Made by a program: the position numbers and the translations under genes. From positions 1 to 28,942 of IMG/VR virus record IMGVR_UViG_3300034375_001012: 28,942 bases of DNA. One strand, 5' to 3'. This document shows positions 8,553 through 14,806 of the stretch, one piece after another; positions within the stretch are counted from its first letter, which is position 1, and every line of letters begins with the position of its first letter. Origin of the DNA: a virus. The notes below the pieces were generated by a model. That model was not told the origin of the DNA, did not search any database, and was given only the letters and a program-made list of their open reading frames with translations.

Positions 8553-8764
8553 TGAACTTAGATAGCAAGACTATCGGTATTATTATGGCGATTGCAATAC
8601 AATCGGTATCGCTTGTATGGTTTATATCTAAAATGGATAGTAGAATAGCCAACAATGAAAGAGATATGCAACGCATTATGGAAATGCACAAAGATTATGA
8701 TAAAATGCAGAAACAAATAGACCGAATATCTTGGCTATTAGATGCAGATGCTAGAACAAATTAA
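8552..8764 (+). CDS. Small membrane protein with coiled coil
   Basis: A 70-aa protein with one N-terminal membrane segment (about residues 7-25, IGIIMAIAIQSVSLVWFIS) and a charged helical tail (RIANNERDMQRIMEMHKDYD) that looks like a short coiled coil. It is the first of a run of small membrane or coiled-coil genes leading to lysozyme and holin, so a role in lysis (holin, antiholin or inner-membrane spanin-like part) is possible. No family-specific motif is seen. Its start overlaps the previous stop by one base. Confidence 0.6.
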   Translation: MNLDSKTIGIIMAIAIQSVSLVWFISKMDSRIANNERDMQRIMEMHKDYDKMQKQIDRISWLLDADARTN

Positions 8765-8773
8765 GGAGGCATT

Positions 8774-9049
8774 ATGGCTACAGAAAAAGAACTACAAAAA
8801 CAATTAAGAGAAGTTAAAAGAGAAGTAAGAGAATTAAGAGAGCATAATAAGTTCTTATTAGATAGACTAGAAAAAGCACACGAAAGAAATGCGGAAGTTA
8901 GAAAGCAAATGATGACTATGACTTTTGATGATGTTTTAAAAACACAAAAAGAACTAGCGGAATATCAAGCTAAATTTAAAAAAGATCAGGAATTAATGGA
9001 AGCATTTGACAAACAATCACAAATTAAACTAGGCGAGTTAGGTGCATAA
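8774..9049 (+). CDS. Coiled-coil protein of unknown function
   Basis: A 91-aa, highly charged, almost wholly helical protein (KQLREVKREVRELREHNKFL; AEYQAKFKKDQELMEAFDKQ). No membrane segment, cysteine or catalytic motif is visible. A strong TAAGGAGG ribosome site lies 5-6 bases before the ATG. It sits between two small membrane coiled-coil proteins and may pair with them, but this is inference. The coiled coil could serve in a virion or lysis complex. Confidence 0.55.
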   Translation: MATEKELQKQLREVKREVRELREHNKFLLDRLEKAHERNAEVRKQMMTMTFDDVLKTQKELAEYQAKFKKDQELMEAFDKQSQIKLGELGA

Positions 9050-9288
9050 TGGCTAACATGACTAAGTTAGAGATTGGTGAAAAGGTAGAAGTATTAATCA
9101 CCAAGCTAACAGTCATGGAAGAAAAAATAGATCACCTTCAAGAAGGTTTAGAAAACGCAAATACTAAAATTGAGGATTTAGATAAATCAATCAATATGGC
9201 TAAAGGCGGATTAAAGGTTTTAGTCATCATTGGAACAGTGGTTGCTATCTTAGTAGGATTTGTAAAACTAATTGGTGTCATTAAGTGA
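9049..9288 (+). CDS. Small coiled-coil protein with C-terminal membrane anchor (XhlA-like topology)
   Basis: A 79-aa protein with an N-terminal heptad-type helix (KLTVMEEKIDHLQEGLENAN, then TKIEDLDKS) and a C-terminal membrane segment (about residues 55-77, LKVLVIIGTVVAILVGFVKL). This layout is that of XhlA-type haemolysin/holin accessory proteins, but no sequence-level match is claimed. It overlaps the coding end of the gene before and the GTG start of the gene after. A lysis or membrane-anchoring role is likely from context. Confidence 0.55.
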   Translation: MANMTKLEIGEKVEVLITKLTVMEEKIDHLQEGLENANTKIEDLDKSINMAKGGLKVLVIIGTVVAILVGFVKLIGVIK

Positions 9289-9473
9289 CCTTAAAAGCAA
9301 TATTCCTTGTGGGATATTTTTGCTACAATTCAGTCTGTATCTCTGTTAATGAAAAAACCCAATCCTTTGAACATTGTAAAATCTTAGGAACTGATCTAAA
9401 GTTAATCTTAGATGAATACAATATTCGCAAATACAGATTTGCTTGTGTAAACGCAGCAGATGTTGGCGCATAA
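9285..9473 (+). CDS. Small cysteine-containing protein, possibly exported
   Basis: A 62-aa protein read from a GTG at 9285 that overlaps the previous stop (GTGA). The first 12 residues are hydrophobic (TLKAIFLVGYF). Four cysteines at about 13, 18, 31 and 54 suggest one or two disulfides after export. Small phage proteins with a hydrophobic start and spaced cysteines occur near lysis genes, but I do not recognise a family. The reading frame overlaps the next gene by 14 bases. It has no AGGAGG-like site, so translation is probably coupled to the upstream gene. Confidence 0.5.
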   Translation: MTLKAIFLVGYFCYNSVCISVNEKTQSFEHCKILGTDLKLILDEYNIRKYRFACVNAADVGA

Positions 9474-10167
9474 AAAAATATTAGTTATTGGTGATACTCA
9501 CTTTCCTTACAGTCACCCTGAGTGCATAGAGTTCTTAGCTAAACTCAATAAATATTACAAACCTGATACAGTCATTCATATTGGAGATGAAGCTGATTAT
9601 CATTCACAGAATTTTCATGGTGTTGATCCTGATCTACCCAGTGCCTTTGATGAATTAGAAGTCACTAAGTCATGGATTAAAAGACTAGAAAAGATATTTC
9701 CAAAAATGACCTTACTAGAAAGTAATCATGGTAGTTTAGTCTTGCGTAGAGCCGTAGCTAATAAGATGTCTAGGAGATTTATAAAACCCTATAATGATAT
9801 TTTAGAAGTCAATAAGAAATGGGAATGGAAAGACAAACACATTATTAAAACAGATAAGAATACAATTTGCTTTGCACATCAGTTTTCCAAAGATATTGCC
9901 AAAGCGGTCAAAGAAACGAGTATGTGCTGCGTTCAAGGACACTTTCACACAGTATCAGAGGTTAAATTTGTAGCTAATGATTTTGCTTTAAACTGGGGTA
10001 TCTCTACAGGATGCCTAGTGAATAAAGATAGTTTAAGCATGGCATATATGAAAGTTAATGTAGCAAAACCTATTCTTAGCTGCGCTTTGATTACAGATGG
10101 CATCCCTGCCATTACACCTATGGTCTTGAAGAACAATGGATCATGGGATAAAAATATCTACATATGA
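9460..10167 (+). CDS. Calcineurin-like metallophosphoesterase
   Basis: A 235-aa protein with the metal-binding motifs of the calcineurin-like phosphoesterase fold in order: GDTH (D12, H14), GDEADYH (D43), NH (N89, H90) and GHFH (H161, H163). These residues bind two metal ions and cleave phosphoester bonds. The substrate is unknown; phage members may act on nucleic acid ends or nucleotides. The ATG at 9460 lies inside the end of the previous gene, and the stop overlaps the next gene (ATGA). Placement among lysis genes is unusual, since such enzymes often sit with nucleotide or DNA metabolism genes. Fold assignment is strong; role is open. Confidence 0.85.
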   Translation: MLAHKKILVIGDTHFPYSHPECIEFLAKLNKYYKPDTVIHIGDEADYHSQNFHGVDPDLPSAFDELEVTKSWIKRLEKIFPKMTLLESNHGSLVLRRAVANKMSRRFIKPYNDILEVNKKWEWKDKHIIKTDKNTICFAHQFSKDIAKAVKETSMCCVQGHFHTVSEVKFVANDFALNWGISTGCLVNKDSLSMAYMKVNVAKPILSCALITDGIPAITPMVLKNNGSWDKNIYI

Positions 10168-10343
10168 GGATCGTTAAAGTAGGTAATCAGATAAGATTAA
10201 CTATGACGAATGAAGAACTGGCAGAGGTCACAGAACGCAACAGTTTAGATTTACATATTGGATATCTAAATGTATTGCAGCAGGATCTTAGTAAGGTAAT
10301 GACGGAACTATTACCAAAGGTTAAGAAGGTGAGAAAGAAATGA
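10164..10343 (+). CDS. Hypothetical protein, 59 aa
   Basis: A short frame with ATGA overlaps at both ends, linking the phosphoesterase gene to the lysozyme gene. The protein (MRIVKVGNQIRLTMTNEELA ... LLPKVKKVRKK) is basic at its C-terminus and probably helical, with no membrane segment. The exact fit between two overlapping neighbours is good evidence that it is translated. Function is unknown. Confidence 0.6.
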   Translation: MRIVKVGNQIRLTMTNEELAEVTERNSLDLHIGYLNVLQQDLSKVMTELLPKVKKVRKK

Positions 10344-10774
10344 ACATAGATAGAATTAAAAGGGATATTATTTTATCGGAGGGGATCAGACACACTGCTT
10401 ACAAAGACACGCTCAATAATTGGACTATAGGCGTAGGTCATTTAATCAAATTACCTGATGAGGAATATTTAATAGATAAAGAACTCACATCTTTAGAAGT
10501 AGATCAGATATTTACCACTGATTTAAATCAAGCCATTGATGATGCAAGAAAGTTTATTGATGTAAATGATATCCATGAAGAAGCATTTGAAATAGTGGTT
10601 GATATGGCATTTAATCTTGGACTACCTAAGTTGATGAAGTTCCAGAAGTTCAGACAAGCCTTACTAGCCAAGCAGTATAAAATGGCATCTATAGAAATGT
10701 TAAATAGTTTGTGGGCTAGGCAGCTACCGAACAGATCAAAAAGATTAGCTAAAAGAATGAGAGGTTTAGCATGA
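10340..10774 (+). CDS. T4-type lysozyme (GH24 endolysin)
   Basis: A 144-aa muramidase that cuts the glycan strand of peptidoglycan at lysis. The catalytic region is intact: SEG (E14), YKDT (D23) and WTIGVGH (T29), matching Glu11/Asp20/Thr26 of T4 lysozyme. Later conserved parts are DMAFNLG (about 99-105) and WARQLPNRSKRL near the C-terminus. No signal peptide is seen, so it needs the adjacent holin to reach the wall. Length is close to the roughly 160 aa of the T4 enzyme. The stop overlaps the holin start. Confidence 0.93.
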   Translation: MNIDRIKRDIILSEGIRHTAYKDTLNNWTIGVGHLIKLPDEEYLIDKELTSLEVDQIFTTDLNQAIDDARKFIDVNDIHEEAFEIVVDMAFNLGLPKLMKFQKFRQALLAKQYKMASIEMLNSLWARQLPNRSKRLAKRMRGLA

Positions 10775-11154
10775 TGGGATTATTAAGTGCGGCTGCACCT
10801 ATGATCAAAACTTTATTTAGTACCATAGATAAAACGATAGACAACAAAGCAGAAGCGGAAAAGATCAAACAAAAAATTCAAGAACAATTAATTTCAGGAC
10901 AACTAAAAGAATTAGAAGCCCAAGCCAAAGTCATTACGGCAGAAGCTAATGGAAGTTGGCTACAAAGAAACTGGCGACCATTATTAATGCTAATATTTGC
11001 AGGATTAGTTGTTGCGCATTGGTTTGGATTTACTGCACCTAACATTCCTGAGAGTGTTCAGAACAGTTTATTAAATATTGTCTTAGTGGGTGTAGGCGGT
11101 TATATTGTTGGTCGGTCAGGCGAGAAGATCGCCGATAAATTTAAGAAGGAGTAA
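10771..11154 (+). CDS. Holin, three-TM type (Holin_3TMs-like)
   Basis: A 127-aa membrane protein following lysozyme. An N-terminal hydrophobic segment (MMGLLSAAAPMIKTLF) is followed by a charged helix (KAEAEKIKQKIQEQLISGQL), then the hallmark SWLQRNWRPLLMLIFAGLVV and a last membrane helix (NIVLVGVGGYIVGRSGEKI). The WLQRNWRP part with these flanking segments is typical of Holin_3TMs proteins. It would form the inner-membrane lesion that frees the lysozyme. Two starts (10771 and 10774) are possible. Confidence 0.85.
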   Translation: MMGLLSAAAPMIKTLFSTIDKTIDNKAEAEKIKQKIQEQLISGQLKELEAQAKVITAEANGSWLQRNWRPLLMLIFAGLVVAHWFGFTAPNIPESVQNSLLNIVLVGVGGYIVGRSGEKIADKFKKE

Positions 11155-11157
11155 ACT

Positions 11158-11289
11158 ATGAAAGATTGGATAATGAATAAAGTAAACTGGGTACTAGATG
11201 AACTAGATCCGTATTGGACTTGGAACAATCTATGGAAACTAGCAATCATCATTTTGGTGGTCTGGTTTGGTCATGGATTAATGCACTAA
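11158..11289 (+). CDS. 43-aa membrane protein
   Basis: An ATG at 11158, six bases after AAGGAG, gives a 43-aa protein with a short charged front (MKDWIMNKVNWVLDELDPYW) and one membrane helix (KLAIIILVVWFGHGLMH). It sits right after the holin and overlaps the next small gene by one base (TAATG), a typical lysis-cassette position. It may be a holin partner or antiholin; no family is recognised. Confidence 0.6.
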   Translation: MKDWIMNKVNWVLDELDPYWTWNNLWKLAIIILVVWFGHGLMH

Positions 11290-11435
11290 TGATCACTACT
11301 ACTGGAAGCCTAGCCGTTTTAATTAAACCAAGAATAATTGGCAGCAAAGGTAGAACATTTAAAAAACTATCATTTGGGAAGATACCCATAAAGAAACCTA
11401 AATTAAGAATAGGCAAATTAAAAAAGGCAAGATGA
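11289..11435 (+). CDS. Small basic protein, 48 aa
   Basis: I take the ATG at 11289, which overlaps the stop of the membrane protein before it, rather than an earlier start lying inside that gene. The 48-aa product has a short uncharged start (MITTTGSLAVLI) and a very basic end (FGKIPIKKPKLRIGKLKKAR). It could bind nucleic acid or membrane, but nothing specific is seen. The stop lies inside the hairpin that closes the lysis region. Confidence 0.5.
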   Translation: MITTTGSLAVLIKPRIIGSKGRTFKKLSFGKIPIKKPKLRIGKLKKAR

Positions 11436-11451
11436 TTAACACCTTGCCTTT
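11423..11451 (+). terminator. Hairpin at end of late (tail/lysis) operon
   Basis: A perfect inverted repeat AAAGGCAAG (11423-11431) / CTTGCCTTT (11443-11451) with an 11-base loop overlaps the stop of the last lysis-region gene. It is followed by TATATATACACAC rather than a clean T run, so termination may be weak. It lies at a natural boundary, since a different class of genes starts 54 bases later. Confidence 0.55.
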
Positions 11452-11468
11452 ATATATACACACAAACT

Positions 11469-11497
11469 TTGGACTCCCATTGTTTGTTAATTGTTAT
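11469..11497 (+). promoter_or_regulatory. Possible promoter before the 11505 gene
   Basis: TTGGAC (11469) and TGTTAT (11492) are spaced by 17 bases, and the ATG of the next gene is 7 bases after the -10-like box. No ribosome site precedes that ATG, so a leaderless message would be needed. It follows the hairpin at 11423-11451, where a new promoter is expected. The match to consensus is weak. Confidence 0.25.
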
Positions 11498-11504
11498 CAG
11501 TATA

Positions 11505-11801
11505 ATGAAAAAAGAAACTGAAACAATACTGTATTTAGAATTTTATGATCACAGTTCATCCACGAATGAATGGCAAAACTATAAAGAAATTTTATCTGAT
11601 TTAGATCCAGATCAGAGCATCATGAGAGCCGTAGGAAGATTAATAGGAGAAACTGAAATAGCCTATAAATTAACTTCTATGTGGGGTGATGAATGTGCAG
11701 GATCAGGTCACTGTATTATCAAATCCACCATCATTAAGGAAATCAGGTGGGAAGTACCTAAAAAAACCCCTAAAAAATCCGTTTTAAAGACCTTACAGTA
11801 G
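11505..11801 (+). CDS. Hypothetical protein, 98 aa
   Basis: I choose the ATG at 11505 (MKKETETILYLEFYDHSSST) over an upstream TTG, because the 98-aa product then starts with a compact domain. The front YLEFYDHSS with NEWQNY resembles small phage proteins of the form YLEF.DH.S...W that occur near early genes, but no function is known. The middle has two cysteines (DECAGSGHCII), and the C-terminus is basic (KKTPKKSVLKTLQ). It stands alone between a hairpin and a 200-base non-coding stretch, and lacks a Shine-Dalgarno sequence. Confidence 0.55.
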   Translation: MKKETETILYLEFYDHSSSTNEWQNYKEILSDLDPDQSIMRAVGRLIGETEIAYKLTSMWGDECAGSGHCIIKSTIIKEIRWEVPKKTPKKSVLKTLQ

Positions 11802-11845
11802 GGTTTTAATCTAAATAGCATAAATACCACTCTAAAATGAAAAGA

Positions 11846-11871
11846 GGGGTAATCAGTTGCCCAATTACCCC
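11846..11871. promoter_or_regulatory. Perfect 8-bp inverted repeat in the 11.8-12.0 kb gap
   Basis: GGGGTAAT (11846-11853) and ATTACCCC (11864-11871) form a perfect 8-bp stem with a 10-base loop. It is the most GC-rich spot in the gap between two transcription blocks. It has no T run, so it is not a standard terminator on either strand. It could be a protein-binding site or an RNA hairpin just upstream of the AGGAGG at 11874. A second, weaker hairpin (CTTATTT/AAATAAG, 11884-11903) follows. Confidence 0.45.
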
Positions 11872-11873
11872 AC

Positions 11874-11957
11874 AGGAGGAACTCTTATTTGCTAAAAAAT
11901 AAGATATTTCCTAGATACACTATAATCACCCAAAAACAATGCCAACAGGGATATTAA
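11874..11957 (+). other. Orphan Shine-Dalgarno with possible 22-aa leader peptide
   Basis: AGGAGGAACT (11874-11883) matches the ribosome sites used at 13498, 14259 and 16077, but no ATG follows. A TTG at 11889 at a permissive distance opens a 22-codon frame (MLKNKIFPRY...) ending at 11957. Either a leader peptide is made, or this is the remnant of a lost gene whose start was destroyed. Evidence is limited to the strong ribosome site. Confidence 0.25.
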
Positions 11958-11975
11958 TTATTTATAATTTAGCTA

Positions 11976-12005
11976 TTGACGAATTATAAAAAAATGTGGT
12001 ACAAC
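11976..12005 (+). promoter_or_regulatory. Putative sigma70-type promoter of the 12-kb gene block
   Basis: TTGACG (11976-11981) and TACAAC (12000-12005) are separated by 18 bases, in a very AT-rich stretch. The expected start point is near 12012, just before the shared 23-base leader. The same geometry recurs at 23072-23100. The -35 box is good, the -10 box moderate. Confidence 0.5.
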
Positions 12006-12017
12006 TATCACAATGAA

Positions 12018-12040
12018 AAATACAGGAGAAACTAAAATGA
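12018..12040 (+). repeat. Shared 5' leader element, copy 1
   Basis: A 23-base sequence containing ACAGGAGAAACTAAAATG is repeated exactly at 23115-23137. It holds a Shine-Dalgarno (AGGAG) and the ATG (12037) that I take as the true start of the following gene. An upstream in-frame ATG at 12013 would add eight residues including NTGETK; a similar short extension (also with NTGETK) exists at the second copy. The repeat looks like a transplanted expression module. Confidence 0.75.
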
Positions 12041-12741
12041 TTAATTATTTTTTCAGAGATGGTGAAAAAGTTGAATACAAAGTATTTGACGATAACGGAA
12101 AATTAGTAGCTAACAGATATTGCGGTAAGTGCGGCGGTACAGGTTTAACACCTTACTACTGGGTACAGGGTGGTACTTGTTTCAAATGTGATGGAACAAA
12201 AATTGATCCTACTCCTAGAAGGGTATTTACAAAAGAGGAGTTAGATAGATTAAATAAAAATGCAGAGATAAGACTAGAAAAGAGAATGGCAAAAATTAAA
12301 GTAGAAAATAATCTAGTTATTTCTGGAATTGAATTTGGTCATTATTGGAAAAGTTTTAATGAAAGAGTAGAATTTAAATCATGGAGAGAAATTAAAAAAT
12401 CTAAATATTTAGCCTGCATCAAAACAGGTTTTAGCTTAGAAATTTTAGAGTCAAAGACAAAAGATTTCTGGGTTAAAGTAAAATCTGACTTTGTTGAATT
12501 AGGTAAATATGTCAAAGAACTAACTTTAGTTTTTAAACATGGTTTTGAAACTCAATATGGTTATTCAGAAATTTTTAAATTTATTGATGACCAAAGTAAT
12601 CAATATGTTTGGTTTACTTCTTCTTATCCTAAGTTAGAAAAAGGCAAAACTTATAATGCTAAATTTATTGTAAAAGATAATCAAGAGTCTGAAGAATATG
12701 GCAAACAGAATATGATTAAAAATTTTAAGGAGGTAAAATAA
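12037..12741 (+). CDS. Zinc-ribbon-containing hypothetical protein
   Basis: A 234-aa protein started at the ATG at 12037, eight bases after AGGAG. Residues about 28-55 hold CGKCGGTG and CFKCDGT, a four-cysteine DnaJ-type zinc-binding site. The rest is an unrecognised domain rich in aromatic and charged residues (HYWKSFNERVEFKSWREIKK), ending in a beta-like region (NQYVWFTSSYPKLEKGKTYN). Such proteins are common in marine phages, with unknown function; nucleic acid or protein binding is possible. Its last codons contain the ribosome site of the next gene (AAGGAGGTAAAATAA). Confidence 0.65.
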   Translation: MINYFFRDGEKVEYKVFDDNGKLVANRYCGKCGGTGLTPYYWVQGGTCFKCDGTKIDPTPRRVFTKEELDRLNKNAEIRLEKRMAKIKVENNLVISGIEFGHYWKSFNERVEFKSWREIKKSKYLACIKTGFSLEILESKTKDFWVKVKSDFVELGKYVKELTLVFKHGFETQYGYSEIFKFIDDQSNQYVWFTSSYPKLEKGKTYNAKFIVKDNQESEEYGKQNMIKNFKEVK

Positions 12742-12828
12742 ATGATACACGATCTAATCACAGTGCTAGTTCACTTAGGAACATTTGCTTTCATACTTTA
12801 TTTCATTAAGGAGATATTCAATGACTAA
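12742..12828 (+). CDS. 28-aa membrane micropeptide
   Basis: A strong ribosome site (AAGGAGGT, 12727-12734) precedes the ATG at 12742 at a good distance. The 28-aa product (MIHDLITVLVHLGTFAFILY plus FIKEIFND) is one hydrophobic helix with a charged end. Its end overlaps the next gene, whose ribosome site (AAGGAG) lies inside it. Small single-pass peptides like this are easily missed. Function unknown, perhaps a membrane modulator of the host. Confidence 0.5.
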   Translation: MIHDLITVLVHLGTFAFILYFIKEIFND

Positions 12829-13006
12829 ATTAACTGCTCAAGAAGAAAAAGAATTTAATGAGTTTGTTGAAAGAATGACAGAAGAATTTGGTAGCACAGG
12901 TGCATCTTGGAGATACGGAACAAAAATAGGCAAAGGTGGACTTAGTGGTGAGAAAAGAACTAAAGGAAAATATTTTCATACATTGAAAAATGGGAGTGTA
13001 AAATAA
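12821..13006 (+). CDS. Hypothetical protein, 61 aa
   Basis: The ATG at 12821 follows AAGGAGATATTCA, so it is preferred to an upstream start inside the micropeptide gene. The protein starts with an acidic helix (MTKLTAQEEKEFNEFVERMT) and ends basic and glycine-rich (KGGLSGEKRTKGKYFHTLKN). No family is recognised. It overlaps the next gene by one base (TAATG). Confidence 0.55.
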   Translation: MTKLTAQEEKEFNEFVERMTEEFGSTGASWRYGTKIGKGGLSGEKRTKGKYFHTLKNGSVK

Positions 13007-13317
13007 TGACTTGGACTATGCACTATGGATATCTGAATGATACAGATATTCTTGATACAACGATTTTTGTTAAGGAGAATGAGCGTAGCTATTTAGCAGT
13101 TGCGCTTTTCTCAGGTAAGTCAAAATCATTCTATAAGAAAGATGCGAAGAAACTTTTGAATAGAATATCTAATCCTAAAAACTTAACAAAAGACTGGGTT
13201 GATAGTTTTATCAATCCTGCAGACAAAGCTAGTAGTGATTTTATGAGCAGAATGTTTGATCAGAATAATCACACTAGAGAAATCAAACAATTCCTTGAAG
13301 GGAGAATACATGACTAA
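13006..13317 (+). CDS. Hypothetical protein, 103 aa
   Basis: A soluble 103-aa protein with a beta-like front (MHYGYLNDTDILDTTIFVKE) and a helical, basic middle (SKSFYKKDAKKLLNRISNPK), with no cysteines or membrane segment. It is tightly coupled to its neighbours by overlaps at both ends. Probably one of the small early host-takeover proteins of this block; function is unknown. Confidence 0.55.
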   Translation: MTWTMHYGYLNDTDILDTTIFVKENERSYLAVALFSGKSKSFYKKDAKKLLNRISNPKNLTKDWVDSFINPADKASSDFMSRMFDQNNHTREIKQFLEGRIHD

Positions 13318-13492
13318 ACTAGAACTAATCTATGGCAAGAAGCCAAAGAGAGAACAATTCATTACTAAGGCTCTACCAATAGAGTTATGTGATGAAATTG
13401 AGAAAATAACTAATGGCTATGATGCGCCTTTTTACATTAAGGTAAAAGCATTTGTAGAACATTATAAGAAAACACCAAACGCTAAATACTAA
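13310..13492 (+). CDS. Hypothetical protein, 60 aa
   Basis: The ATG at 13310 overlaps the end of the previous gene and follows GGGAG, so I use it rather than a start 54 bases upstream. The 60-aa product (MTKLELIYGKKPKREQFITK ...) is basic in front and helical behind (LPIELCDEIEKI), compatible with a small DNA-binding fold such as ribbon-helix-helix, but this is a guess from pattern only. Confidence 0.5.
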   Translation: MTKLELIYGKKPKREQFITKALPIELCDEIEKITNGYDAPFYIKVKAFVEHYKKTPNAKY

Positions 13493-13509
13493 CCAAAGGA
13501 GGAACTTTT

Positions 13510-14259
13510 ATGGAAAAGAAAATATTTAGTACAACTCAATACGATAACTTTACTTTCTTTGAAGGTAATAGATCAGTAGATCAAAACAGGATCAAACAAT
13601 TAATGGAAAGTATTAAGATTAATGGTTTGATTAATCCGCTAGTGGTATCTCAGAACTTGGAGATTATTGATGGTCAGCATAGATACGCTGCATTAAAAAT
13701 CTTACAGATGCCTATTGACTATCATATTCACAATGTGGATAGAGGTCAGCTAATCTCATTAGTAAGAGATATCAATTCAGTTCAAAAGAATTGGACTAAC
13801 TATGATATTGCTAATGCCTATGCCGTACATTCACCTAATAAGATCCATTACAAAAGATATTTGGATTTAGTTGATCTAGGTATTAATCACTCAGCAGCTT
13901 TAGAAGCCTGTGGTTATTTATCTGTAGGTGATAATGAAAAAGGCTATAGCAAATTCTACAAGAACTTTAAGAATGGCAATCTGGAGATTACCGAACAGGT
14001 ATTCAACAATGTTAAAGGGTTTGTAGCAACTTTAGTTCAATCACCTTTTGAGAAGAAGATTTGGAATAAGGCACACTTCATTAGAGCGTTATTACATCTT
14101 CATAAGTTATATAAGTTAGACATTAAGAAGTTCTTTAGAGCCTACGAGAATAATCCTTATAAGTGGAAAAAAGCATCTACTTATGATGATCATAAAACTT
14201 CTATGGTTAAACTTTATAACTTTAATAATCAAAGACCAATTAAGGTCTTGTTTGAATAG
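13510..14259 (+). CDS. ParB-like nuclease-domain protein
   Basis: A 249-aa protein with an N-terminal ParB/Srx-like domain (residues about 10-80): DQNRIKQLMESIKINGLINP, LVVSQNLEIIDGQHRYAALK. GQHR corresponds to the GHHR-type CTP-binding box. The C-terminal two thirds are helical and basic and not recognised, so it is not a full ParB with centromere-binding domain. Possible roles are DNA binding or nuclease activity, or gene regulation. AGGAGGAACTTTT precedes the ATG. A second, unrelated ParB-like protein is at 18238-18696. Confidence 0.75.
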   Translation: MEKKIFSTTQYDNFTFFEGNRSVDQNRIKQLMESIKINGLINPLVVSQNLEIIDGQHRYAALKILQMPIDYHIHNVDRGQLISLVRDINSVQKNWTNYDIANAYAVHSPNKIHYKRYLDLVDLGINHSAALEACGYLSVGDNEKGYSKFYKNFKNGNLEITEQVFNNVKGFVATLVQSPFEKKIWNKAHFIRALLHLHKLYKLDIKKFFRAYENNPYKWKKASTYDDHKTSMVKLYNFNNQRPIKVLFE

Positions 14260-14267
14260 GAGGAACT

Positions 14268-14417
14268 ATGCAAGAAAAAGAAAAATCAGTCTGTGACATT
14301 TGTCAGGGAAATCATTACTACATTGATGCTGATGAAAACATCATCCAGTGTAGCGAATGTACGGCACAAGGCTATAAAGACGAACAGGAGAATATACCCA
14401 ATGAAACCAGAAGCTAA
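14268..14417 (+). CDS. Small zinc-finger-like protein, 49 aa
   Basis: An ATG at 14268 preceded by AGGAGGAACT gives 49 aa with two CxxC pairs (CDIC and CSEC, 16 residues between), a likely zinc-binding site. The strong ribosome site and zinc pattern make it a real gene. It overlaps the next frame by 17 bases. Function unknown; small zinc ribbons in phages often bind host transcription or replication proteins. Confidence 0.6.
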   Translation: MQEKEKSVCDICQGNHYYIDADENIIQCSECTAQGYKDEQENIPNETRS

Positions 14418-14580
14418 ACCTTTTATGCACATCTTAGAGAAGTGCTTTGAGAGAGATGGGAAATTCTCTATACCCTTAGTAGAAAAACAGGAGGTGAAAA
14501 ATGAGGATATTAATTATACTACTTATAATTTTTCTAACTTCATGCTCATCAAAGATCATTCACGATCCAAGAGGAAATAA
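14401..14580 (+). CDS. Hypothetical protein, 59 aa
   Basis: The ATG at 14401 follows CAGGAGAATATACCC, so a 59-aa product (MKPEAKPFMHILEKCFERDG ...) is preferred to an upstream start in the same frame. The second half (codons after about 34) overlaps the lipoprotein gene in another frame for 80 bases, which is long for real overlaps. Its first part has a plausible helix. Function unknown; existence moderately likely. Confidence 0.45.
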   Translation: MKPEAKPFMHILEKCFERDGKFSIPLVEKQEVKNEDINYTTYNFSNFMLIKDHSRSKRK

Positions 14581-14791
14581 GGGTAGCGAAGTGGCTCAGA
14601 GATATTTAGATGATAAATATAGCTGCGAACAGTTAGCTAAAGACAATACTAATGGTGTTGTTGAAGGCTATAAGGTAGTTCATAACTGGTACATCAGACC
14701 ATCTTTTCTTTTCTTAATTGATAAGATGGAGTATAGTTATAACAATTTAGTAAAGGAATGTTTACGAGGTCGTGGGCATTCCATACTTTAA
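14501..14791 (+). CDS. Lipoprotein
   Basis: A 96-aa protein with a short signal peptide (MRILIILLIIFLTSC) and a lipobox LTSC with the acylated Cys at position 15, so it should sit in the outer or inner membrane. AGGAGGTG precedes the ATG. The mature part (IIHDPRGNKGSEVAQRYLDD ... LVKECLRGRGHSIL) resembles the ends of bacterial lipoproteins with a glycine zipper, including CLRGRG and a likely Cys-Cys pair (C at YSCEQLA and KECLRG), but the zipper is replaced by a short loop. It may alter the host surface (superinfection exclusion). A spanin role is less likely, as it is far from lysozyme. Confidence 0.7.
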   Translation: MRILIILLIIFLTSCSSKIIHDPRGNKGSEVAQRYLDDKYSCEQLAKDNTNGVVEGYKVVHNWYIRPSFLFLIDKMEYSYNNLVKECLRGRGHSIL

Positions 14792-14806
14792 GGAAGGAAC
14801 TTTAAA

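Noticed and set aside
11501-11506. Perfect TATAAT as a -10 box
   Set aside because: It overlaps the ATG at 11505, so a start about 7 bases further would lie inside the gene and lose the start codon; -35 candidates have wrong spacing.
11769-11810. AAAACCCCT / AGGGTTTT as a terminator after the 98-aa gene
   Set aside because: The arms are too far apart (about 30 bases) and need a bulge; the T tail is short.
12013-12036. Upstream ATG (MKNTGETK) as the start of the zinc-ribbon gene
   Set aside because: The expected transcript begins almost at this ATG, and the strong AGGAG lies between it and the ATG at 12037.
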